Source: Nannocystaceae bacterium (lineage in GTDB: Bacteria; Myxococcota_A; Polyangia; Nannocystales; Nannocystaceae). Taken from it: a DNA stretch of 64,000 nucleotides. A program made the position numbers and the translations under genes. This document shows positions 39,357 through 47,953 of this stretch, piece by piece (positions within the stretch are counted from its first letter, which is position 1; every line of letters starts with the position of its first letter). The notes under the pieces are model-generated. The model made no database searches and was not told the origin of the DNA. It saw nothing but the letters and a program-made list of their open reading frames with translations. The stretch spans positions 1-64,000 of the forward strand of contig JAIBBS010000019.1 of the NCBI GenBank assembly GCA_019694555.1. The letters run 5' to 3'.

Positions 39357-41507
39357 TCAGCCGGCTTCGAGCACGAACGGGTAGGTCACCACCACGTTGC
39401 CGCCGCCATCGGGCTTCGGGAACGTCCAGCGCTTGACCGCCTTGGCGATGCACTGGCCCACGCTGGTGTCCTTGATCGACGACTCCTGCACCACCGCGAC
39501 CGGCACGTTGCCGCTGGGGCCGATGGTGAACTGGATCGCGACGCGACCCTTGAGGTTGGGGTCCTTGACGAGGCCCTGGTTGTAGCAGTGGCGAACCTCG
39601 TTGATGTGCGCGCGGACGATACGACGGATGATGTCCTTGTCGATCGCGCCCTTGACCTCGGCCTTGGCCTGACGGACGCGAGGCACTCGCGTACCGCGAC
39701 CACCGAAGCCCGCACCGGAGCCACGGCCGTAGCCCGAACCGGTGCCGCCACCGCCGCCCTTGCCGATGAGGCCGACGTTGCCCAGACCGATGGTGCCCTC
39801 GCCGGTACCACCGCCACCGCGACCGGTGCCGACCAGACCCAGACCGCCGACGCCGTAGGCCTCGCCGATCTCGGTGCCGGTCAAGCCACCCCACACGTCC
39901 TCGTCGTCGTTGCCGACGGCGAAGGCACCGCCGTACGGCGACGCGAGGAAGTGACCGGCCTCCTGCTGGACCATGCCGAGAATACCGGCGTTGCGCGCCA
40001 TCATGTCGGGGTCGAAGTTGCGCGCCATCTGCGGGATGGCGTCCTTGGGACCCTTCATCGCGTACAGACCCGACTTGTTCTTCGAGGTGGGCTTACCCAT
40101 CTTGCCCTCCTCGCCCTTGTGGCGCTGACCCGTACCACCGGCCTCGTCGTCCGAGTTCTCCTGCTCCGGCGGCGGCTCCTCCTCGGGGATCTCGTCGGGC
40201 TGGTTCATGTAGCCGACGAAGCGGTTGTCCGCGAGCGTCTCGTCGCTCTGCATGTCGAGCATGTCGTCGGGGATGAGGTGCACCAGCACCAGCATCGAAC
40301 CGATGACCGCCAGCGACGCGGCGTTGTACAGCCAGAAGGGCTTGTCGGCCTCGCTCTTGGTCGCGAGCACCTTGCCCGGCGCGACCGAGTTCACGTGGAA
40401 GGTGAGATCGCCGTACTGCACGCGGCAGTGGGCGCCGGGAGGCAGCGGGAAGCTGTACGACGAACCCATCGCGCCCGCGCGGCCCGAGCTGACGAGCTCG
40501 GCGAGCGTGATGCGCTGGCCGTCGAGCGTGACCTCGCCGGTCATCTCGCGGGTGAACTGCAGCGCGTAGTCGTGGTGGTCGCCACCGCGCACCAGCGGGA
40601 ACGCCACGCCGTCGGGCAGGCCCTGCGGCGGCGCGTGGAAGGTCGCGTGGTGGCCCTCGCCCAGGGTGTACGAGGGCAGGCCGCGATCACGCATGCGCAT
40701 GACGCCGAACGAGAACGGCGCGAGGCCCAGCAGCGCGAGCGCGATGCCCAGACCCGCGAAGCCGGTGCCCGGCTCCTGCGGCTTCTGCTGGCCGGCGTCG
40801 ACCGCCTTGCGGGCCGCTTCCTGGTACGCGCCCCAGTCCTGCGTCACGTCGTAGGCGAACACGCCCGCACCGGCGAGGAACAGCGCACCGCCGAAGACCA
40901 GGAACACCGGCGCCTGCGCGACGCGGCTCTTGACCTGGCCGACGTGCTGCACGTCGACGACGCTGCGGTTGTACATCGTGACCACCTCGGTCACGCGCGA
41001 GCCGTCTTGGACCTCGACCTCGCTGGCGTCGATCTGCATCACCGGGCGCTGCTGCACCGGCGCCGCAGCCGGCATCACCATCGGCGCCGCGCCCATCGGA
41101 GCCATCTGCGTCTGACCCACCGACGGAGCCATGGTCGCCATCGCGACCGGCGGACCGCTCGGCGCCGCGGCGACCACGGTCACGCCCATCGGGGCCGCGG
41201 CCGGCATCGCGGTGAACTCCACCTCGACGCGGAACGGGCCGAACTCGAGCACGTCACCGGACTTGAGCACGTCGTTCTTCTCGACGCGGCGACCGTTGAG
41301 GATGCTGCCGGTCGAGCTGCCGAGGTCGATGACTCGGACATCCGAGCCCGAGACCTCGATCACCGCGTGCATGCGGGCGACCGAGTCGTCCTCGAGGCAC
41401 AGGTGGCTGCTCTTGAGCTTGCCGATCTTGATGACGTCTTGATTGAGCGTCTTCTGCTCGACGAGCTGGCCGTTCTGGAAGATCTTGAGCGTCAGGGCTT
41501 GGGACAT
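39357..41507 (-). CDS. gltG: FHA protein with TonB-like C-terminal domain, GltG/PglI-like (copy 1)
   Basis: 716 residues, ATG at 41507, CAGGA 8 nt upstream. FHA domain 8-98 (GK at 29-30, SSHL 33-36, NGRR 71-74). Met/Ala/Pro-rich linker 100-155. Hydrophobic segments 198-218, 250-270 and 395-412. Acidic stretch 438-456. Conserved NFDP...GHFLASPYGGAFAVGNDDEDVWG block about 497-540. Gly-rich hinge 552-603. TonB-like AgmX/PglI domain 615-716 with Cys641 and Cys686. It directly follows the GltF-position gene, as gltG follows gltF in Myxococcus. The FHA should read Ser/Thr phosphorylation in the cytoplasm, and the arm crosses the periplasm. Symbol given by architecture and position. Confidence 0.88.
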   Translation of the reverse strand: MSQALTLKIFQNGQLVEQKTLNQDVIKIGKLKSSHLCLEDDSVARMHAVIEVSGSDVRVIDLGSSTGSILNGRRVEKNDVLKSGDVLEFGPFRVEVEFTAMPAAAPMGVTVVAAAPSGPPVAMATMAPSVGQTQMAPMGAAPMVMPAAAPVQQRPVMQIDASEVEVQDGSRVTEVVTMYNRSVVDVQHVGQVKSRVAQAPVFLVFGGALFLAGAGVFAYDVTQDWGAYQEAARKAVDAGQQKPQEPGTGFAGLGIALALLGLAPFSFGVMRMRDRGLPSYTLGEGHHATFHAPPQGLPDGVAFPLVRGGDHHDYALQFTREMTGEVTLDGQRITLAELVSSGRAGAMGSSYSFPLPPGAHCRVQYGDLTFHVNSVAPGKVLATKSEADKPFWLYNAASLAVIGSMLVLVHLIPDDMLDMQSDETLADNRFVGYMNQPDEIPEEEPPPEQENSDDEAGGTGQRHKGEEGKMGKPTSKNKSGLYAMKGPKDAIPQMARNFDPDMMARNAGILGMVQQEAGHFLASPYGGAFAVGNDDEDVWGGLTGTEIGEAYGVGGLGLVGTGRGGGGTGEGTIGLGNVGLIGKGGGGGTGSGYGRGSGAGFGGRGTRVPRVRQAKAEVKGAIDKDIIRRIVRAHINEVRHCYNQGLVKDPNLKGRVAIQFTIGPSGNVPVAVVQESSIKDTSVGQCIAKAVKRWTFPKPDGGGNVVVTYPFVLEAG

Positions 41508-41579
41508 GGCTCGGTCCTGCGGCGGGGTTCGGGGGCCAAGACAGCCGGCTTCCGGCGGGGTTCCAGGGTCCGAACGAAT

Positions 41580-41669
41580 CCCCTCGAAAGAGGGGTGAGA
41601 GATCGCACTGGGTAGAAAGTCTGGGAAAGACGCAGCCTTGGACAGTCATCCCGCCGCGGGGCGGGACGA
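41580..41669. other. Hairpins between the GltF-position gene and gltG
   Basis: Two perfect or near-perfect stems: CCCCTC/GAGGGG around GAAA (41580-41595) and a 10-bp stem (41646-41655 with 41660-41669, one G-T pair). A third, 7-bp stem is at 41679-41697. None has a T-tract on the minus strand. The leader of gltG is therefore likely to be structured. Confidence 0.4.
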
Positions 41670-41764
41670 CCGAGCTGCGCGAGCCGGGTGGGCTCGCGGG
41701 CGGCACGGACTGGGCACCGACCGGCCGATCCCGCTTGGTCCTCGCGGGAGCGGCCGCGCCGCGC

Positions 41765-42037
41765 TCAGACGTCGCGCGCCATGTTGATGAGCTCGCGGAG
41801 GAAGTGCGGCCGGATGCTGATCAGGCTCGCGTGCTTCGCACGGCCGCGGGCCGCGAGGTTGGCCCCTTCGGGCTTGAGGACCTCGCCGTCGACGTTGTCG
41901 TCGTCGAAGTCGTAGACGGTCACGCCGCCCTTCTCGCCCTTGCGGGCGGCATCGTCCGCATCGCCATCCGCGGGAGCGGCAGCGGCAACGGAGGCCCAGA
42001 GGCTGGCGGCGACGAACGCGATGATGCTCGAACGCAT
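41765..42037 (-). CDS. gltF: Small secreted protein at the gltF position
   Basis: 90 residues from the ATG at 42037, with AGGAG 8 nt upstream. Signal peptide 1-21 (SSIIAFVAASLWASVAAAA). The mature part is acidic then basic: VTVYDFDDDNVDGEVLKPEGANLAARGRAKHASLISIRPHF, ending in an amphipathic helix LRELINMARDV. I have the impression that similar short proteins sit beside AgmX/PglI-type genes in other deltaproteobacteria. In Myxococcus GltF is a small periplasmic protein encoded between gltE and gltG, exactly this slot. Assignment is by size, export and position. Confidence 0.68.
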   Translation of the reverse strand: MRSSIIAFVAASLWASVAAAAPADGDADDAARKGEKGGVTVYDFDDDNVDGEVLKPEGANLAARGRAKHASLISIRPHFLRELINMARDV

Positions 42038-42366
42038 GACGCTTCTCCTACCCTGCACGCGCGCGCGACGTCGGTCAGGGTCAGAGTGCATCCTAGCCCG
42101 GGGCGCGGGGCTTGTAAACGACACCGGCGCTGCGGGTGGGCGTGAAAGCTCGATCGCAGGATCGGCCCTGCGCGCGGGCGAGCGACGGGCCACGAGCGCC
42201 TGGATCGCCCGCGTGGTGGCCGATCGCTTGCCATGAGCGCGGCGCGCTCGCGTGATGCGTCGGGCCAGAAACGACGAAGCGCCGGCGGCGGCAGCCTCGT
42301 TGTGAGGCGGCTCGCGGCCGGCGCTGGAGCCGATCACCGCGCAGGCGGCGATCGGCCATCGCGGCG
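42038..42366. other. 329-bp region after the gltE-like gene
   Basis: Carries two hairpins next to the gltE-like stop (42267-42356) and the ribosome binding site of the GltF-position gene. Open frames running through 42100-42240 have no coding character. Nothing else seen. Confidence 0.6.
42267..42356 (-). terminator. Tandem hairpins after the gltE-like gene
   Basis: First hairpin: 12-bp stem 42345-42356 with 42329-42340 (one G-T pair), 4-nt loop. Second: 9-bp outer stem 42317-42325 with 42278-42286 holding an inner GCCTC/GAGGC stem (42294-42308). On the minus strand TCGTCGTTTC follows. Begins 10 bp after the stop at 42367. Confidence 0.5.
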
Positions 42367-43890
42367 CTACTTCGACGGCTTGGCCGCCGCCTTGTCGGCG
42401 GGCTTGTCGGCCGGCTTGTCGGCCGGCTTGTCGGCGGGCTTGTCCGCCGGCGGGGCCGCGTCGCCACCACCACCCTGCTGCTTGCGGAGGTCCTCCTCCA
42501 TCTTGAGCAGGCGGTTCTTCTCTTCCTCTTCGGCCTTCTTCGCCTGCTCCTCGAGCTTCTTGGCTTCGGCCTCGAGCTTCTTCATCTCCTCGATGTTCTT
42601 GAAGTAGTCGTTGATGTTCGCGATCCGGTTCTTGGCGTCGGCCGCGTACTTCTCGAGCTCCTTCTTGCCCGACGACTGCGACACGAACTTGTCGAAGTAG
42701 TCCTTCGCCTTCTCGTAGGGCTTCTTGTCGAAGTTGCCGGTGTCGTTCTTGCGCTCGGTCTCGGGCCCGATGTGCTCGTGGTAGAGGATGCCGAGGTTGT
42801 ACAGCGCGCGCGGGTCGGAGCTCTTGACGTCGAGCGCCTTCTTGAACGCGCTCTCCGCATCGCCGTACTTGCGCTGGCCACGGAGCGCCACGCCGAGGCC
42901 GAGGTAGGCCTCGACGTTCTTCTTCTGTCGGCCGTCCTTGAGCGCGATGCCGATGCTCTCCTCCGCGCTCTTGTAGTCGCGGAAGCGGATCGCGATCATC
43001 GCGATGTTCATGTTGGCGTCGGTGTGGTTCTTCTTGATCTCCACCGCCCGCTTGAACGCGCGCAGGGCCTCGACCTGGTTGTCGTCCTCCATGAACAACA
43101 GGCCCTTGATGTTGTAGATGTCCGCGCTCTCCTGCTTCGCGTCGGAGAGCACGCGGATGGCCTGGGTGACCACCAGGTCCGCGAGCAGCAGGTACGACTT
43201 GTCCTTGAGCCGACCGCGGTCGTAGTAGAGGCGGGCGAGGTTCTCGTAGGCGAGCCGGTTGCCCGAATCGACCGCGAGCACCGTCTGCAGCTGCTTCTCC
43301 GCGGCCTCGAAGTCCGACTGCTGCGGGTTGTTGGCGTACTTGTCACGCAGCGCGGCCGCGAGGTTGTTGCGCGGCGCTCGCGTGGTCGCGTTGGCGTCCA
43401 CGGCCTTCTTGAAGAAGTCGAGCGCGCGGCCCTCCTGCTTGCGGTTCCAGTAGATGACGCCGAGGTTGTTGTACGCGAGATCGTACTTGGGCACCTCGGA
43501 GACGAGGTCCTGGTAGATCTTCTCCGCACGCTCGACGTCGCCGCACTCCTCCCAGACCGCGCCGGCGTTGAACTTGGCCACCGCCATCGCGGCGCCGTAC
43601 TGCTTGTAGACCGCCTCGAAGGCCTTCGAGAGGTCCTCGCAGGTGCCCTTCGACAGCGAGCCGTTCTTCTTGGCCGCCTCGTAGCGCTTGGCGACCTCGG
43701 CGAACTCCGCCTTGGCCTGCGCCGGCGCGGTGGACGGATCGGAGGGGTTGTGCACCCCGCCGCCGCCGCCGCCCGGGTCGTTGGTCTTCTTCTTCTTGTC
43801 GCCGCAGCCTGCGCCCAACGAGAGCGCAACCGCGAGCATGGTGAGGGCGAACTTCATGGATCGACGTCCCGAGTGATTGTTGCTTCGCAT
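42367..43890 (-). CDS. gltE: TPR lipoprotein, GltE/AglT-like
   Basis: 507 residues. The ATG at 43890 has GAGGAA 8 nt upstream and is preferred over the ATG at 43857, which lacks one. Signal peptide with lipobox LGAGC (Cys29). A Gly/Pro linker, then about eight TPRs (roughly 100-430; e.g. YDLAYNNLGVIYWNRKQEG, DPRALYNLGILYHEH). A charged coiled coil follows (EEMKKLEAEAKKLEEQAKK, about 440-475) and a C-terminal ADKP tail. In Myxococcus AglT/GltE is a TPR lipoprotein-type outer-membrane-associated part of the gliding machine, encoded after gltD as here (23-bp gap). Orthology inferred. Confidence 0.8.
   Translation of the reverse strand: MRSNNHSGRRSMKFALTMLAVALSLGAGCGDKKKKTNDPGGGGGGVHNPSDPSTAPAQAKAEFAEVAKRYEAAKKNGSLSKGTCEDLSKAFEAVYKQYGAAMAVAKFNAGAVWEECGDVERAEKIYQDLVSEVPKYDLAYNNLGVIYWNRKQEGRALDFFKKAVDANATTRAPRNNLAAALRDKYANNPQQSDFEAAEKQLQTVLAVDSGNRLAYENLARLYYDRGRLKDKSYLLLADLVVTQAIRVLSDAKQESADIYNIKGLLFMEDDNQVEALRAFKRAVEIKKNHTDANMNIAMIAIRFRDYKSAEESIGIALKDGRQKKNVEAYLGLGVALRGQRKYGDAESAFKKALDVKSSDPRALYNLGILYHEHIGPETERKNDTGNFDKKPYEKAKDYFDKFVSQSSGKKELEKYAADAKNRIANINDYFKNIEEMKKLEAEAKKLEEQAKKAEEEEKNRLLKMEEDLRKQQGGGGDAAPPADKPADKPADKPADKPADKAAAKPSK
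42391..42450 (-). repeat. 12-bp tandem repeat encoding ADKP
   Basis: Five copies of a 12-bp unit (GACAAGCCGGCC and third-position variants) encode the ADKP tail of the TPR lipoprotein. Similar in form to the DAKS repeat at 7414. Confidence 0.85.
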
Positions 43891-43913
43891 GGTCGTGTTC
43901 CTCGTGGTGCCGA

Positions 43914-46900
43914 TCAGTTGCTCGCCGACGCGCCCTCGCCGTCGTCGCCCTCGTCGCCTTCGCCCTCGGCGTCGGCCTTCTCGCCCTCGCCGTCCTTCTT
44001 CTCGGCCTTCTTCTCGGCCTTCTTCTTGTCGCCCTCGAGGTCGATCTGGACGCCGACCACGTCGAGCTGGCTGTCGGTGTAGATGGACTTGCCGAACAGC
44101 TCGTTGGTGGCGGGATAGGCCTCCGCGTCGCCCTGCTGCAGCTCTTCCTCGCACATGCGCGAGAACTCGTTGAAGAACTGGAACTCGGTCGAGCGCTGCA
44201 GGCAGTACTCCAGCGCGCCCTTGGCGGTCGCGGTCAGCGGGTCGCCGTAGCTCTCCGCCAGCGCGTCGCAGTAGGCGAACATCTGATCCTCGGTCTTGAG
44301 GTTCTCGGGCACCGGCGCGCGGTAGAGCTGGTCCGCGAAGTTGCGGTTCACCAGCGCCGTGCGTGCAGCGGCCGCGAGCACCCAGTACGGGCTGTTGCTG
44401 CCCTTGACCTTGGCGTACTGCTCGATGAGCTCACCACCGAGCTTCTTCTTGCGCTCGAACCACTCGCCGAACCGCTTCTTGGTGTCGGTCTCCTTGGCCA
44501 GCGCGTCCTTGTACTCCTTCTCGAGCTTGGGGATGCCGCTGCCCTTCTTCCACTCCTCGGCCGCAGCGCCGAAGTAGAGGTTGTCGGGGATCTCGAGCGA
44601 GAGGTACTCCTCGTACTTCTTGTCGGCGGTGTAGACCATCGCCATACCGACCGCGTTGCGGTAGTCCTCCGCGCGCTGCAGGTCGTCGGCCGGGATGTTC
44701 GGCTTCTTGCTCGCGGCGCGCAGCACCGCGTCGAAGTGCGCCATCGCCTCGGCGGCCTTCTTCGTGTCGCGCTTGTGCACGGTGATGAGGGCCTGGGTCT
44801 CGGTGCCGCAGTACTTCGGCAGCGCGTCCTTCTTCTTCTTGGTCTTCTTGCGCAGCTTCTCGGACTTCTTGCGCGCAGCCTCACCGGCGGTGGCCTTCTT
44901 GCGCTGGACCGTGATGCAGCTGTCGTAGAGCAGTTCCTTGTCGCAGGACTCGCGCCACATGATCTGGCCCACGGCGGCCTCGGCGACGGCCTGACGGTCG
45001 CTGCCGCCCTTGCCGCCGTAGGTCGCGAGGTACGCCTTGGCGTGGGCGAGCTTCTCGGCCTCCGACTTCAGCAGGCTGTGCTTCGACCAGAAGATCTTCG
45101 CCGCGGTGCTGATGTCCTTCTTCTTGTAGATGTCCTCGTACTTGTTGAGATCGGCCTCGGCCTTCTCTTCCTGGCCCAGGCCCAGGCGGAACAGGTACGC
45201 GTTGTTGAGCGCCTCCGAGGAGAACTTGTCCTTGGGGTACTTCTCTGCGTACTGCTCGTAGCGGTCGGCCGCGCTCGAGTAGTACGCGATGCCCTGGTAG
45301 TTCTGGCCCAGCTCGCGCAGCGTCTGCTGGTAGACCGAGCTGGTCTCGTAGCGCGCCAGCAGCTCGTTGCGCATCTTGATGGCGTTACCGACGAGGTACG
45401 CGGCCTCGAAGCAGCGCGCCGCGTTGAACAGCAGGATGTCCGCCTTGGGGTGCGTCTCGAACTCGTTCCAGATGTTGACGTACTCCTGGGCGCACTTCTT
45501 GTAGCCCTGCGGATCGCCCGACTTGCCCTGCTCCTGGTAGGCCTCGGCGCGCTTCCAGCCGATGCCGGCGAGCAGCGTCGGCACGGCCTCGCGCACGCGG
45601 TCGGCCTCGTCGTGCTTCCACACCTTCATCTTCTGCAGCTTCTTGGCCCACTCCTCGAGCTCGTCGCTGGCCTTGACCGTGTCGTCGGGCGTGTTGTCCT
45701 TGTTGGTCCACTGGATGGTCAGCAGGTCGACCAGCATCTCGGACGCCCACGCGGCGTAGATCGAACCGTCGAACTTCGTCACCAGATCGATCGCCAGCGG
45801 CTTCGCGTCCTTGAGCTTGTTGTGCTCCATCATGAGCTTGAGGCGGTGGTAGACGATCTTCGGTAGCTCGGGATCCTTCGGGTCCTTCACGTACTTCTGG
45901 TAGATGTCGTAGGACTTGATCATCTCCTGTTCGTCGGAGGTGTACTCACTCTCCTTGTAGTCGCTCGCGACGTCGGTCTGCGCGTCCTTGGAGGTGACCT
46001 TCTTCTTCTTGTCCTTGTCCTTGTAGACGCAGACGCCCTCGGTGTTGACCTTGCACGCCTTGGCGCGGCCACCGGTCTCGTCGTACTCGAGGTAGTTCTT
46101 CATCGCGAGCATCTGCGCGTAGGCGGCATCCTTGGTGTACTTGCCGTCCGGCTTGCGCTCGAGCACCCGCACGAACTCCTCGTGCGCCGTCTTGAACTTG
46201 TTGAGGCCCGCTGCCTTGAGCGTCTTGTCCTTGCTGTTGTAGGCGTGGTCGGCCTGCGTCCAGAGGATCTCGGCGTAGTAGTAGTTGAGCTCGTACGCGT
46301 CCTTGTCCTGCGGGAACGTCGTCAGGAACGCGCGATAGGCCTTCTCCGACAGATCGTAGGTGTCCGACTTGCGGGTCTTCTCGGCCTCGTCGTGCCACAC
46401 CGTGGCCATCTGCTTGACGGTGTCGCGCGCGGTGTCGCGGCAGGCCTTCTTGACCGGCTCCTTGAACTTGCTGTCCTTGAAGGTGTTCCAGTAGTTGGCC
46501 AGACGCTCGGTCTCGACCCACTGGATGCCCTTGTCGTCGGTCGCGAGCGCGTTGATCACCACCTGGCCCTGCCACTCGCAGGTCGCCGGATCGCCCTCGT
46601 AGACCTCCTGCAGCTTCTTGTAGATGCTGCTGGACTCGACATACATACCTTCGCCGAAGTACGCCGACGCAAGCAGCTCCATCATCTTGCGCGACATGTC
46701 CTCGTCCTTCTTCGGACCGTTGCCGACGGTCGTGAAGAAGTCGTAGGCCTTCGACGGCTTGCCGGCGTGGACGTAGGCCTTGATCAGGTCACGTCGCGCA
46801 TCGCGGCGCAGCTGCTTCGCGTTCGCCTCGCTGCCGGCGCGGCCCTCGAGGGTCGCCTTCACGGTCTCGACGAACTTGTTGAGGCTCTTGTTGTACTCGG

Positions 46901-47801
46901 GCTCCGCGGTGCCGATGGGGTTGAGGTAACACCAGCCCATCTTGTAGAGCGCGTAGGCGTAGACCGGGCTGTCGCGGTAGCCGTCGACGATCTTCTGGTA
47001 GAGCTTGAGCGCCTCGTCGATGCGGTTCTTGCCGAAGTAGAAGTCGGCGAACGACAGGTACGCGTTGGGGATGTACTTGCTGGTCGGGTACTCGCGGATG
47101 AGGCGGAGGTAGGCCTCCTGCATCTCCGACTCGCGCTCGAGCTGGCCGAGCTCGAAGGCGTAGAAGTAGATCGCCTCGTCGAGGCGCTTGTACTTCGCGA
47201 ACGCCGGCTTGCTGACGAGCAGCTTGTAGACGTTGACCGCCTGGCTGCTGGCTTCCTTGGCCTGCTTCTCGAAGCGCTTCTGCTTCTCCGCGAGCTGCTG
47301 CGCCTTGGCCTTGTCCTTCTTCTCCTCGGCGTCGTAGATCTGCTCGTAGAGCGTGCCGGCCTGGTTGTCGAAGTACGCCTTCTTCTCCAGGTGGTGGTCG
47401 GCGAGGCGGAAGAGCAGATCGGGGTACTCCGCGTCGGTCTCCTCCGAGGCCTTGATCAGACGCTTGAGCTGGTCGATCTGCTGGTCGGCGATCTCCTGCG
47501 TGACCGCCTCGCGCTCGCGCGCGAACTGGTCCGCCGACATCATGTCGACCTTCTTCTTCTTGTCCTTCTCTGCCTGCGCCTGCGCGGCCTTGAACTTGGT
47601 GTCGAGCGTGTTCTTGGTCGCGACCTTGCCGGACTTTCGCTCGTAGCGGACCGCGTTCCCGTCACCGCCGGCGGCGGGCTCCTCGGCGCTCGCTGCCACG
47701 GGCCCCGCGAGCATCAGCGAGGCGAGCACGCCGCTGAGGATGCCGAGCCCCGTGGCCCGGCGAAGGGTGGAGGAGCGACGTTGTGCTTGGGACCTGGTCA
47801 T
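43914..47801 (-). CDS. gltD: Large periplasmic TPR protein, GltD/AgmU-like
   Basis: 1295 residues from the ATG at 47801, preceded by GAAGGTGA at 6-7 nt. Sec signal peptide about 17-39 (ILSGVLASLMLAGPVAASA), no lipobox. The mature protein is almost all helical TPR-like repeats (e.g. YAYALYKMGWCYLNP, RYEQYAEKYPKDKFSSEALNNAYLFRLGLG) with Lys-rich loops. It ends in a Glu/Asp/Gly/Lys tail (about 1255-1295). AgmU/GltD of Myxococcus is a TPR protein of about 1200 residues found in the periplasm and shown to move with the gliding complexes. Length, export, repeat type and position just before the gltE-like gene all agree. Confidence 0.82.
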   Translation of the reverse strand: MTRSQAQRRSSTLRRATGLGILSGVLASLMLAGPVAASAEEPAAGGDGNAVRYERKSGKVATKNTLDTKFKAAQAQAEKDKKKKVDMMSADQFAREREAVTQEIADQQIDQLKRLIKASEETDAEYPDLLFRLADHHLEKKAYFDNQAGTLYEQIYDAEEKKDKAKAQQLAEKQKRFEKQAKEASSQAVNVYKLLVSKPAFAKYKRLDEAIYFYAFELGQLERESEMQEAYLRLIREYPTSKYIPNAYLSFADFYFGKNRIDEALKLYQKIVDGYRDSPVYAYALYKMGWCYLNPIGTAEPEYNKSLNKFVETVKATLEGRAGSEANAKQLRRDARRDLIKAYVHAGKPSKAYDFFTTVGNGPKKDEDMSRKMMELLASAYFGEGMYVESSSIYKKLQEVYEGDPATCEWQGQVVINALATDDKGIQWVETERLANYWNTFKDSKFKEPVKKACRDTARDTVKQMATVWHDEAEKTRKSDTYDLSEKAYRAFLTTFPQDKDAYELNYYYAEILWTQADHAYNSKDKTLKAAGLNKFKTAHEEFVRVLERKPDGKYTKDAAYAQMLAMKNYLEYDETGGRAKACKVNTEGVCVYKDKDKKKKVTSKDAQTDVASDYKESEYTSDEQEMIKSYDIYQKYVKDPKDPELPKIVYHRLKLMMEHNKLKDAKPLAIDLVTKFDGSIYAAWASEMLVDLLTIQWTNKDNTPDDTVKASDELEEWAKKLQKMKVWKHDEADRVREAVPTLLAGIGWKRAEAYQEQGKSGDPQGYKKCAQEYVNIWNEFETHPKADILLFNAARCFEAAYLVGNAIKMRNELLARYETSSVYQQTLRELGQNYQGIAYYSSAADRYEQYAEKYPKDKFSSEALNNAYLFRLGLGQEEKAEADLNKYEDIYKKKDISTAAKIFWSKHSLLKSEAEKLAHAKAYLATYGGKGGSDRQAVAEAAVGQIMWRESCDKELLYDSCITVQRKKATAGEAARKKSEKLRKKTKKKKDALPKYCGTETQALITVHKRDTKKAAEAMAHFDAVLRAASKKPNIPADDLQRAEDYRNAVGMAMVYTADKKYEEYLSLEIPDNLYFGAAAEEWKKGSGIPKLEKEYKDALAKETDTKKRFGEWFERKKKLGGELIEQYAKVKGSNSPYWVLAAAARTALVNRNFADQLYRAPVPENLKTEDQMFAYCDALAESYGDPLTATAKGALEYCLQRSTEFQFFNEFSRMCEEELQQGDAEAYPATNELFGKSIYTDSQLDVVGVQIDLEGDKKKAEKKAEKKDGEGEKADAEGEGDEGDDGEGASASN

Positions 47802-47923
47802 GGCGTTCACCTTCTCGATGCGTGTGTGGCAGCCCTGGAGCTGCCATCTGGGTTTGGCCCGCACCGCCGGGAGCGTGGGTGCGTGTTCGCAGTGCGGGCC
47901 GAGGTCGGATTGTCAGAGGTCGG

Positions 47924-47946
47924 CCGGGGACGCGCGCTGTCCCCGG
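47924..47946 (-). terminator. Hairpin after the gltC-like gene
   Basis: Perfect 8-bp stem CCGGGGAC/GTCCCCGG (47924-47931, 47939-47946) with a 7-nt loop, 8 bp beyond the stop at 47954. No T-tract, so partial termination is more likely than full. Confidence 0.4.
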
Positions 47947-47953
47947 ATCGACG

